A model generated the notes under the pieces. It did not search any database. It was given only the letters and a program-made list of their open reading frames with translations, and was not told the DNA's origin. This document shows positions 1-10,700 of a stretch of DNA of 64,000 nucleotides, piece by piece. The stretch lies in contig OY725497.1 in the NCBI GenBank assembly GCA_963281255.1, forward strand, positions 620,001 to 684,000, in the 5' to 3' direction. Numbering within the stretch: position 1 is the stretch's first letter; each line of letters starts with the position of its first letter. The translations under genes were made by a program, and so were the position numbers. Source of the stretch: Aphrocallistes beatrix (lineage: Eukaryota; Porifera; Hexactinellida; Sceptrulophora; Aphrocallistidae).

Positions 1-1
1 C

Positions 2-3000
2 TTGAGAGCTGAGAGGATTCGCGAGCTCGGTCTAATTTATGACTTCCTCTGTTCTGTCAAGAGTGGAGAAGAGAAATTGAGAGCTGCTTTTGAAGAATTC
101 ATAAAAGTATGTTGATTCCATCGATACACTGCATTCTAATCATTTTAATTAACTGAGATTTAATAATATGATACTAATTTGTCATAACTTGAATATATTG
201 AATATAGCAAAATGTGAATATAGAAAGAAGGTTATGAACTGGTCAAAAACCCTGAAAAAGACAAGACTATGATTAAAGAACTGCTTGAATACAAGAAATC
301 GATAGACAACATAATCTCACAGGCATTCAAAAATAATCATAAATTTATAATTTCAATGAAGGTAAGTGAATGAATTAATAAAATGTACCAATATTAGTCG
401 AATAAAGTATACAGATCCCTCGCATTCATGTCTGCATGTCTCTTTTTAGAAGGGGTTCGAGAACTTTATAAATATTAGAAAAAACAGGCCAGCTGAGTTA
501 GTAGGTAAAGCTCTGCATTTTGATTGTGTAGTTAGAAATTATCGATTTAGATAGATTATGGTTATTTTCCTTTTAGCTAAATATCTTGATGCAATGTTGA
601 TAGCAGGACATAAGGTGGGTAGATTCATACATTACAGAGATATATTTGAGAACATGGTAATATGACGAGGTGTTTTACAGGGCGCATCCAGTGATGATGA
701 GTTAGAAACCAACATGGACAGAATAATGATCCTGTTCAGATTCATTCATGGTGAGATATCATTAAAATCAACTATGGGTGCGATATACTAATTGTATAAA
801 ATACTGAGTGTAAAATCTCATGATTGTGTAATTAATGTTTATCATTCTCAAAGTTTATTTATAATATCGTATCAGTTCATGTGGCCGTAGTACAGAGTAT
901 TTTGGACACTCAATAAGATGAATTAAAGATGTTAAATATATCTCACATCAATTAATTAATTCTAAAATTTGAAAGAATCTTTATCAGCCAGTTTTGTATT
1001 GTTTCGGTACATGTGTTACTAGTCGAGCATATTCAATTTGGCTTTGTAATAGCATTTGAAGTGGGTATAATTATTCGCGGATAAGAAAAACCTTACATAT
1101 ATATATATGAACTCAAAAAGAACGAATAAAAATCGAAGATAGAAATAGCAGTAATTTAGGAAGATATTTACTACTTACACTTCAAATGGATATAGCATCG
1201 CTTTCCACGAAAATGTGTGCCGCACAAAGAATTCTAATAAGCTATACCATACCGAGCGAGAATTTTTTCGATCTTATCGATAATGATAAGTTGATCGCAA
1301 TCGACGTTTGCGAGATGAATTCTATCTTGGATTCGGGGTGTTTCAGTGTGCAAGAGAAAGATTACATCCGAGAGCTTAGAAGGAGAACAATGAACAGAAA
1401 AACAGCTAAATTATCCCGTATCAAGGATAAACAAGAGTGTAGTGAACTGAATGAAGAGATTGATGCACTCGCCGAGAAAAAAAAAGTATTATCAGATGAG
1501 AAGGAACAACTCACAATGCAGATCAAATATTATAAAGACAAGACTACTACTGAATCCACTTAAACAATTCGCATCATGAATGGCAGTTTCCTCACTTCTC
1601 AAACGCGTGTGAAATCTTGCATAACATAATAAGCTCCATTAGTCTGCTCTTTCGTAAAGAAACTGCTTTTACCAAATAAGTTATTGCATTTTTATTAATT
1701 ATAATATTTTAGTTTGCTCTCATTATGTTGATGTATTTTTTTAATTTTTAAATAAATATATTTCACATTATTAATTATACGTGCCTATCTCAGAAAAAAA
1801 GAATTAATCCTTTCGAAAATCAAGCTTATTCTAATCTCCATCCAATTATTTATACTGATCATGACTACGTAATCCAACTGTAGAGAATATACCATTAACT
1901 ATGGACGAACATTATTGGGCTACGATTACAGGTGACTCCGCTTTTAATCGGGACACTTTGGTCCCGGATATTTATTGTTCCGATTAAGCGGAGTTAACCG
2001 ATGAAAAAGCGGAGTTGACTGAAATATACGTGACTCGTAATATTCAAATTTTATATCACTATACAACTATCTCTACACTTAAATCAAATAAAAAATGTCT
2101 ACAAATGGTAAAGAATAAAATGTGTATTTTATTAATATCGTTGATTTGTATTCAACTACGCGCATAACGTTATTTTTATTAGTAAATTTGGCAAATGAGT
2201 GAAGTACCTCCTAACCGCATTCCATAAATTGCAAAGTTTGCATCAACACTACATGAATGTGACACGAATTAAGATGATCGACTTGAGAAAATTGTATCAC
2301 CCTACTAATTGCCATCGTTTCTTTTTCGTTTGACTGCTTACCCTAACTACGTGGACCCTCCATTTAAAAATCCCAGTGCTATTACACATACTTTGGCTCA
2401 TTGAATTATATTTTTGCATATTTGACTGACTTTCAAAAATTTATTGTACCAATATGACAGTATAATTCATTTAAAAACAATGATGAGTATTATTTTTTAG
2501 TATAAATACAGAATAAGATATTGATTTTTCAGACTTGAAAATAAGAAAACAATTTGTGAAAATAACAAATGGATTGCTTTAGTGATTCACAATTTTATTC
2601 TACTCCGAATAGTTACGAATGGCAAACTAATCCAATGCACTCCAAAATAAGAGCAGCTCATAAAATCATTATACGGAGTAATGTTCATACTACTAACTTC
2701 TTTGATCTTATCGATAACAACAAATTAATATCTATTGATGTGAATGCAATGAACCACATCCTCGACTCGGGATGTTTTACGATGTCTGAAAAGGATTATA
2801 TTCGAGAACTCAGGAGAAAGACGATGAACAGAAAAACAGCTAAAATGTCAAGAATCAAAGACAAGAAAGAATATCGTGATTTAAGTGAAGATGTAGATGT
2901 GCTACTAACTGAGAAGAGAGCATTATCCCGCGAGAAAGAAGATTTGATAAAAGAAATTAATTTTTATAACAAATTCAGCTACAATTACTCTTTTTAAATA

Positions 3001-6000
3001 CACACGCATATACAAAATAGGCACTTCTTTTCTACAAAATCGCTTTTTGTTCATGCATTTTGCTTGGTTGTTGTAACTTTTTGCTAGAAATCAATAAAGG
3101 CATCGTTTTGAACTACCTTTCTAATCCTACTGTTTAACACCAAATTATCTAATTCAGAAATATGATACATGTATACGTAGACTTAATTTTAGAGATAGTA
3201 TAACGACTTGATAACAAAAAATATCTTCATATTTCATAGGAAAAGACATATTTGAAGGCTTTTACAAACAAAATCTTTCGAAACGTTTGCTCCATGGGAA
3301 AAGTGCTTCTGTGGATGCTGAGAAAGCAATGCTAATCAAATTGAAGCAAGGTAATATACATCAATTATATGATTTCATAGTCATTGATAGATTAAAAGAA
3401 AAATAAATTGAAATTTCATAATAGTATAGATTCCAACTACAAACGAGGTTGTGGCTAGTGCCTTCTTGTATATATTACCTGGTGGCGCAATTGTTTTTAA
3501 AGTTTATTTTTCAATCATATATAAATTTATTTTATGCTATCCCTGACCTCGATTAGACAAGCATGGATTACCAATTATTGTTGGTCTGGTTGAACTAAGT
3601 GGTCTTTTTTACCAGAATAAAGATTTATAACAAATTTGAACTTTTATTCAAAAAAATAGCACTAGTATTTATTACTCAGCTAATTTTCTTAACTGATAGA
3701 TACGTTACTAATTAGTTTCAGGGTCAAAACTAATATGTTCATGTAATTTATTATTCTGTCTACACAGAGTGTGGTCCAGACTTTACTTCAAACCTAGAGG
3801 AAATGTTCAAAGATGTTGAACTTTCGATGGATCTTTCTCACACCTTTAAAGAGGTATTTCTTCCAAAAGTTTATACAAAGTTTTTACAGTGTACTTATGT
3901 GTATCAAATATTCTAGCAAAACCAGAAGAAACTCTGCGTCGATATGAACGTGAACATCCTGTCCAAAGTACATTGGCCAACATACCAAGGATGCAAAGTC
4001 AATTTGCCTTTTGAGGTAATAGAAAAATAACTGCTCTATACTGTACATCTTTAGATAAATTCGTGTTTTTCTAAGCGGAAAATGTAATAAACGTCTGAGT
4101 TAAAGCAGGTATAAATTGAACCGGAAGCAGACACTATGCGCTTATCTAACCAAGTTCTATTTTCGATTATATTAACTGAAATATTTCATAAACAAAATTC
4201 CCAATCATAATTAACTAAACAATTTCAGGAAGTCTGACTCAGTTCATTTGAACAAAGTGAAATCAGATGAAGTTTTTAACATTTTCACCGTATTTTACCA
4301 CAAATAAAAGGAAATAACATATTTTACAGTCGTGTTAAGTTGTATTTATAGACTCTTAGTGCGAATTTAAATTATTTATTTGTTCTTTTGGAAAATATTA
4401 ATACGTGAAATGATTGAAGTTTTAGAACATTGCGAAATTAAATATACTTATGCCGCCATAAAGAAGTATGGTCGCTATCGCTTGAGACATGAATGTCTAC
4501 GCACAATTCTTTAAGTCTAGGTCTTTGTCCTCCTTTATATGTTCATAATTGAGTTAATAAGACAATAGTTCAACTTCAATACCATAAAGATGGAGTTTAG
4601 ATAGATAGGGTGATTATAATAATATCCCGAACTTCTATTGTTTCCAGAAATTAGAAGCAACATTCAGCGGTACCACAAATCTGAAATTATGTAGCAATGA
4701 TCAGACACAATACAACGACCAACTAATTAACATATCAAATGAAGTCTAGATTAGAAAAGATGTGGAACTCTTTTATTTTTTTCCTGAATTAATTGCAATA
4801 GACTAATACAACCACCACAAATCATCATATTTTCCTGTCTAATGATATAGCGATTAATTATATTCAGAACGATATGTCTCTCCCCATTTGCAGATGAATA
4901 ATTGATCTATTAGATACTAATACAATATTTACAAGAAAGTTTAATCGATTGCTGATGGGCTGAAATCGCGCCGTTCGAATTGCAATGATTGACCTCATTG
5001 AGGTAGATCATAATTATTAGTTAACAATATCATTTCATTTCCTATGATGACTGGAATCGCTTTAACGAATTTAGACTTGGAGCAAAAATTTTTAAATTAG
5101 ATTGGCTCATCCATTGAAAAGTAAAACAAATTGTTACAAATGTAATTCAATAAATATTGTTTTCAAATAATGCATCAATTCGTTTATTAGATTTTATCTA
5201 GATTAATTTTATAGTTAAGCTCTTGTCAAGATAATTTTCAAGAATATTATAAATCGAATTACAGCGGCCGTATCCTGGAATGGCAACATTTCCTTGGCCA
5301 TTGTAAATTAAAGGCAAATTTCCCATTGGTAAGTTTATGTAATACATTTGTATGTTTGCATGTTAACGTCGAAAAGGTCGGAAATTTAATAATGGTGAAG
5401 AATCAATGAAACAAATGATTGTGTAGAAGAAAAGAAGTAGGAAGCGGGTCCTTGGAAATTTTAAATCTTATATAAGCAGTTTTAAGCTTTATGTCCACAA
5501 TCATTAAACATATGCGTCGACTGAAAGGGAAAAAAACCTTAATTATCCTGTACTTCTTCGTCAACTAAAGTTCTCTACTAATTAACCTCTGTTACTCAGC
5601 GATCTAAAGAACTCCACGTTTCATTTTTCCAAGCACTAGTACTACTACTATTCAATACACATGACACGCTTTCGTTAGATCAAATTCAGGAGGAAACTCA
5701 AATACGTGAGTTGTGTAATAAACGGCAGAGGTGTTATTTCTGAAGTTCATATACAAATATGACAATATTATTTCCATTTTAGCCAACAAGGAATTGATCA
5801 TGACGCTCATTGCACTGACGATGGGAAAAGTAAAAGTTTTGTATAAGAATTTAAAGGTTCTCATATTCAAATATTTAATTAATCTAAATTCTTTGTCTTT
5901 TGAATGGGTAAACGACTTAATTCCCAATTTAGGGAACGAATATCCAATTTGATACATTATTCACTTACAATGACAATTTCAACCATCATCTACACAGCAT

Positions 6001-6487
6001 CAAAATAAATCAAGTCCAGATGAAGGAATCAGTCAGTGTTTTATATAAAATCAACATTGTGCATGATTTTCTTTCAAATTTTAGAATCTTTTTTTACAGG
6101 AAGAAGAAAATGACAAAACAAGATGTAAAGTAATAGAAGACAGGAAAATGCAGGTACAAATGAATAAAAGTTTGTGACGATGTTTGAAATTGATGTCTTC
6201 CATCCTGATCCTATATTCTATCTAGATTGAAGCAGGGATTGTACGGATAATGAAAATGAGGAAAAAATTGAATCATACAGATTTGATGAGTGAATTAACA
6301 GAGCAGTTGAATTTCCCAATAAGGGCGAGTTACTTTATTTTTGTGAAGTCCTAAAACTTTTTTTTTAACCAATCCCAAATGCCTTTTTTAGCAAGTTGAT
6401 TTCAAAAAGCGATTAGAGGATCTATTAGACCAAGAGTACATCAAAAGGAACGATGAAGATAAGAATGTTTATGAATATTTGGCTTAA
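2..6487 (+). CDS. CUL4: Cullin-4, 3' part of the gene (5' end outside window; frame damaged)
   Basis: Scaffold of the CRL4 ubiquitin ligase, which carries a RING protein at its C-terminal half. Exons I can join: 2-106, 224-361, 450-505, 577-614, 681-750, 3240-3350, 3768-3853, 3917-4015, 5265-5328, 5600-5705, 5783-5856, 5933-6031, 6100-6153, 6226-6324 and 6392-6487 (stop). The product matches cullin-4 over the cullin homology region ([36 protein letters not shown]) and ends with the neddylation segment [13 protein letters not shown] and the winged-helix tail EYLA. Oddities: an A7 run at 479-485 shifts the frame by one base inside exon 450-505; the short exon expected between 4015 and 5265 (roughly 4240-4305 by similarity) cannot be joined in frame; the intron after 6324 has a GC donor. 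The gene is therefore either a young pseudogene or carries sequence errors. Intron 751-3239 holds two other genes. Confidence 0.85.
1097..1108 (+). promoter_or_regulatory. TATA-like box of bZIP gene 1
   Basis: An alternating TA tract lies about 80 bases before the ATG at 1186. It is a plausible core promoter, but the surrounding DNA is AT-rich, so the call is weak. Confidence 0.3.
1186..1563 (+). CDS. Mini CNC/Maf-type bZIP protein 1, nested in the cullin-4 intron
   Basis: Predicted small transcription factor of 125 aa. Residues about 25-60 resemble the helical N-terminal extension of CNC and Maf bZIPs ([15 protein letters not shown]). The basic region then reads [18 protein letters not shown], which aligns without gaps to the CNC type and keeps the bZIP core N-x-x-x-A-x-x-S-R. 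A charged coiled coil of about 45 residues follows, and there is no sizeable activation domain, as in small Mafs. The gene is intronless and on the same strand as its host. It has its own TA-rich box upstream and an AATAAA 188 bases after the stop. The second nested gene at 2569 is its paralogue (about 60 percent identical over the shared core, by eye). Assignment to CNC versus Maf is uncertain; bZIP identity is firm. Confidence 0.8.
   Translation: MDIASLSTKMCAAQRILISYTIPSENFFDLIDNDKLIAIDVCEMNSILDSGCFSVQEKDYIRELRRRTMNRKTAKLSRIKDKQECSELNEEIDALAEKKKVLSDEKEQLTMQIKYYKDKTTTEST
1751..1756 (+). terminator. Poly(A) signal of bZIP gene 1
   Basis: Canonical AATAAA in the AT-rich 3' region, 188 bases after the stop codon at 1561-1563. 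If used, it would also truncate the cullin-4 pre-mRNA that runs through it. Confidence 0.45.
1929..2021. mobile_element. Short pogo-like MITE, degenerate copy
   Basis: About 93 bp, starting CAGGTGACTCCGCTT and ending AAGCGGAGTTGACTG. The ends are imperfect inverted repeats of the same family as the intact element at 17412-17599 (CAGTCGACTCCGCTTAAT). It lies between the two bZIP genes in the cullin intron and has no coding capacity. Confidence 0.55.
2501..2508 (+). promoter_or_regulatory. TATA box of bZIP gene 2
   Basis: A perfect TATAAATA lies 61 bases before the ATG at 2569. The spacing suits a core promoter with a short 5' UTR and supports independent transcription of the nested gene. Confidence 0.5.
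2569..2997 (+). CDS. Mini CNC/Maf-type bZIP protein 2, nested in the cullin-4 intron
   Basis: A 142-aa paralogue of the 1186-1563 gene with a slightly longer N-terminus. It has the same architecture: [15 protein letters not shown] extension, basic region [18 protein letters not shown], and a leucine-zipper-like coiled coil rich in E and K. The bZIP contact core N-x-x-x-A-x-x-S-R is intact. It is intronless, on the cullin strand, with TATAAATA at 2501 and AATAAA at 3093. As with small Mafs, the absence of an activation domain suggests it works as a dimer partner or competitor; that is inferred, not seen. Confidence 0.8.
   Translation: MDCFSDSQFYSTPNSYEWQTNPMHSKIRAAHKIIIRSNVHTTNFFDLIDNNKLISIDVNAMNHILDSGCFTMSEKDYIRELRRKTMNRKTAKMSRIKDKKEYRDLSEDVDVLLTEKRALSREKEDLIKEINFYNKFSYNYSF
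3093..3098 (+). terminator. Poly(A) signal of bZIP gene 2
   Basis: AATAAA 96 bases after the stop codon, about 140 bases upstream of the next cullin exon at 3240. Confidence 0.5.
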
Positions 6488-7718
6488 CACTTATGATTGT
6501 TTTTATTGTTTTATTTCTTAGCAGTAAACACGTAGTTTGTGTGTTGCTGTTGTGGAGAGTGATCAATTGATTTCGTCATCACATTCCAGTGGAACGCTGA
6601 TTGTTTTGCAGTTTTATAAGTTCCTAAATTCAGATAAATTTCACATTTCATTTCATTTCATCACGGGATATGAATGACTATATGTACTGTACTGACTGTG
6701 TATAATAAAATATTAAAATATTAGTGATATTACATGGATATATGTATCTAGAACTAAGGCTAACCCTATAATACTCAATATTGGGGAACAACTAAATATG
6801 CGGACCCTTCCCTTCACTGTCCGCATTAGCCAACTTAAAATATACGTATAAGAGACCCGTTAATTGATTAAAACTAATATATTACAACCAAAATATAGGT
6901 ATTGAATTGTAACCAAATAATATTGATAATAAGCTAATTGGTCTAGCATCAGATATTAAAGATCCACCATTATCCTTTCAAAGCCTTCAGGTGGAGGAAA
7001 GTTGAAATCTCTGAAGGTTGCTTCTAAAATTGCTCCGTCATCCACTAGATATAAGTAAGCAAGATAAAGCAGTGCTGTAATTCTTATGTAGACTCATGTG
7101 GTGTAGTATACATTTCAGTGTGGGAAGAACGTCAAGAAAAAATAGTGCGTGGGTGGACTTTCTGATCCAATTTCTAAAATGTAGCCACTAATTTATGAAA
7201 ATGTGGCGAGTTCGCAAATTACGTATTCTTTAATGAGCATTCAACGAAGTTCAAAAAATTTTGTTTCAAAAACCATTTTGCCTATTATAAAAATCTACCC
7301 CATGATACTCTACTTTTGGTAATTGTGCAAGTCAGCATAAATGTTCCTTTGTTGGAGTTTAACCCTAATTTGACGTGGGGTCAAAGGTATAAATAGAAAT
7401 GACCCCACTTTCATTTTCAATTTCAATTCACTTTCAATTAACTTTCACTTTCAATTCAACATTCCTCGTCAAGTTGGGGTTAAGAGAGTTCCTAAGTACT
7501 TTACTGAACTTTTTGTTAACTGGTTTCCAACCAAAAAGTAATAATATAAGTGTTAAGGCTTTGTGTGCATAGGTAACTAGGATAACCAGAAAAAATGCTC
7601 CAAAAAGAACGAAACTTCGTACGAGCAGTTGAACAACCGACAATCACGTTTAGATATGTTTATTAGTCAAATACGAAATGTAATAAACTCGACAAAAAAC
7701 GAACTAAAATTATCTAAT
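6488..7718. other. Spacer between cullin-4 and URB1 3' ends
   Basis: AT-rich spacer between convergent genes. It contains candidate cullin poly(A) sequence (AATAAA near 6706) and the piggyBac-like MITE at 7359-7483. Small open frames here overlap the MITE and are not credible genes. Confidence 0.6.
7359..7483. mobile_element. piggyBac-like MITE, copy 1 (125 bp)
   Basis: Bounded by TTAA on both sides, with terminal repeats starting CCC (TTAACCCTAATTTGACG at the left; the complement of the right end is TTAACCCCAACTTGACG). TTAA targets and CCY termini are piggyBac hallmarks. The interior matches, in inverse orientation, the equally 125-bp element at 16971-17095, including GGGGTCAAAGGTATAAATAG. 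Confidence 0.75.
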
Positions 7719-10700
7719 CTAGCGTATTCTTCTGGAAAATATTTCATCCAAACATTCTTGAATCTCTTTCTTTTCATTGCAGTCAGGAAAGCTCCGAATT
7801 TGTGCACGTAAACTAATTGCCCAAGCAATTATCCCCTCGTAATGGCTGAGATCATTCCAAGCAGAAGGGATATAGGAAACAGAAATAGCGAACTTGACTA
7901 CAGCCAGACAGATTTGTTTGTCGGTGGAATAAAGATCACACATTGAAAACAACAGTGGGAACACGTGCCTTCTCTTGTAGAACCTGTAATCATCTTCGCT
8001 TCGTGCTCCTTCTGTGAGTAGTTTTATCATCCAGAGCTTTTCCTGTTTTTGAGACGGACTGCTACTCAGGAGCATTGTATTGAAAAGAGGAAGTTCCTCG
8101 GTGTTGAGGGTTGGTTTGGAGAGGAAGAATTTTGCGAGCAGGATATAAAATTCACTGTGTGGGCGTAGCATTATCTGGATGGATCGTGCTAGGAGTGATG
8201 TGTGTAGGGAAGGAATCCGTGGGACTTCCTCAGTTAGGGTATTAGCAATGATGTCTAGTAATAACGACACTTGACGCTTTTCGCGAAATGAATTATAACC
8301 TAGATGTGTGGTGTACCGCTCTAAGCAGTGAGCAGCAGAAGCTCTGATGTCAGAGCTGAGTGAGCTCAGACACCGGAAGAGAACACCTAAGCACCCGAGC
8401 TCTGCGAACTTTCTGCAATCCACAACCACCCCCGGCGCCAGGATATAACTGAAAAGCGGAAGTAAGAAACATGGATCGTACATTTCATCTGGTGCGCATG
8501 CACGGAGGGTGGATAATTCGTTATAATTCAGAGTTACAGGAAAATTCGCTATTGTCGTGTTCAACCGGTCCGATGAGAGATTCGTTAGAATTTCATTGGG
8601 ATTATGACGCTGTATGATATGTGTTGAAGTATTCATTTGTTGATTTAAATACATTTCCACACTCGCTCCCCATACAAAAGGTTTTAGCACATGGCTTGTA
8701 CTTGTATCTGAGGCTTCTAATGCTGTCAAAGCGCTAAGTGTAGATTGGTCCTCTAAGGTCAGACTCGCTCGGTACGATTTCAATAGCGAGGATAATGCAT
8801 TGTCAATGTTTATTCCGGCACTGCTTAATGATCGCAGATCTACAGTGGTTGAAATGATTTCATTATTATACAAAGATTTTAGAAACGTCAATTCTTCCAT
8901 TTCAGGTCTACTCAGGGTGACTGTGTTATTATTAATCTTATTATTATATTTTGTTGTCTCTTTAATAAAAAGCGCTTCTCTTTTTTGCTCAATAAAGGTT
9001 GCAATGACGTTGGAAAGGTCGGACGACATATCCCTAGCGATATTCTGTAAGTAGTCCGAGTGTTGACCTATATTACTTTCTTCTGAGCACTGGCTGATCA
9101 TATTTAGCTGATGCACCAGTTCTAGTACACAAGCAGCCTTGTCACATTCGACATTGGCTACAGTTTCCAATAACGAAGTGATTATGCTGTCAGGTAAATG
9201 TGATGTTTTGATACGTTTCGCCTTATTCTCTCCAAGTTCAAATGTTGAATGATTATTCAAATTTGGTTGCGAGTGTTTTAACCATTTTAAGAGAGAATTT
9301 ATCAATAAATTATTTTGCATTCTGTTAAAACGTCTTGAAGCTCGGATGATCACATTTCCACAGAATTTGGTTAAATTCGACAACGCAAGCATTCCATCTT
9401 GATTTACTATCTCGGATAGTTTTAGCATCGAATGACAAAAATCCGATAAATCCAAAGCATTTTCAAAGTTAATTATCTCAGGCTCGCATGAATTGAAATA
9501 AAGCATGACCAACGGTTGTATGTGTTGCAGGAAGTTCGTAAAGTATGTTGTGGCATTATCGGAGAGATGATTGGAAACATTGCTCGATTGAATCAACCAT
9601 TCACCAAAGTTGAGTTGGTGGATGAATTTTGATGAGTAAACATTAGTTGCTTTTAAGAAATGATTAGCAAACCCAAAGGGAATAAATTTTAAAACATGAA
9701 GGAAGTTTTCGTCGGAAGTTTCAAGCTCACAGATTCGAATAAATTCATCCAAGGATGATATTCTAGAATTTTCAAATGAGCTAATAGGAATACGCTGAAC
9801 TAAAATCGAGTTTGCATTGATCAAATCTTTAACATCTTCCAAATCATTTAGATCCAAAGTTTTAGGTTGAGACCAGTGTGCAAGGTAGTCTAATATACGC
9901 AAGTATATTATTTGACAAGCAATTGGATATTTAAATATGCGGTCTCTAGATAGATGAATAAATTTGAAGCAGGTAGAATGATATTTAAAAAGATTATCTT
10001 GCTTCATCCCTAAATTAATGACTAATTTCGTAAAAAAGAAGAATAAAATTAGTAATGTTTTTTCATCTTCGAAACTTGATGCAATATTCGTCCAAAAATG
10101 CTCTAAAAATAGGCAAACATTTGTTTCGCACTCATTTGCTCTCTCCAGAACTTCAATCAGAAATGTGATACCGTCAGCCTGATTTGATCTTTTGTCTTTG
10201 GTTATATCTCCGCTTTTCAATGCGATAACGACTCGCGTTACGATTTCTAAAGGGTACTTATCTATATTGAGCAACATCGCAAAATTCAGCATACTCCATA
10301 GTGTAGAGAAAACTATAGCCATTAATTCAGTATTAACACAGAGGTGAGACATTTCGCGAGCAAATCTGAACAAAGATATTTCGATTTCTGATCTTACTGA
10401 AGCAGATTTGGATAGTACGTAAGTGCTCATTAAAACAATCAAAGGACTGTGATCGATTTTAGAAACAAACCATTTCACAGCTCCTGGAGGAGAGCTGTTT
10501 ATTATTTTTAAAATCTGTAGTAGAGTCTGGTCTGGAACGGTTGTATGCTCAAATAGTAATTTTGAAACGTCGTAATTGGCTTGTAGTAATGAAATAGGAA
10601 AAAGGTTTTGATAATTCAACAGCAGGCTGAGAAAGAGATTTAGAAAAGTATCAGTAATGTTTTCTCGCATATGAACATATTTTAAAACAATAATTTGTCC

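Noticed and set aside
5731..5952. A 73-codon plus-strand frame that looked like an independent small protein.
   Set aside because: Its middle is cullin-4 exon 5783-5856 read through the adjoining intron sequence.
7434..7643. A 69-codon minus-strand open frame with hydrophobic residues.
   Set aside because: It overlaps the piggyBac-like MITE and has no conserved feature.
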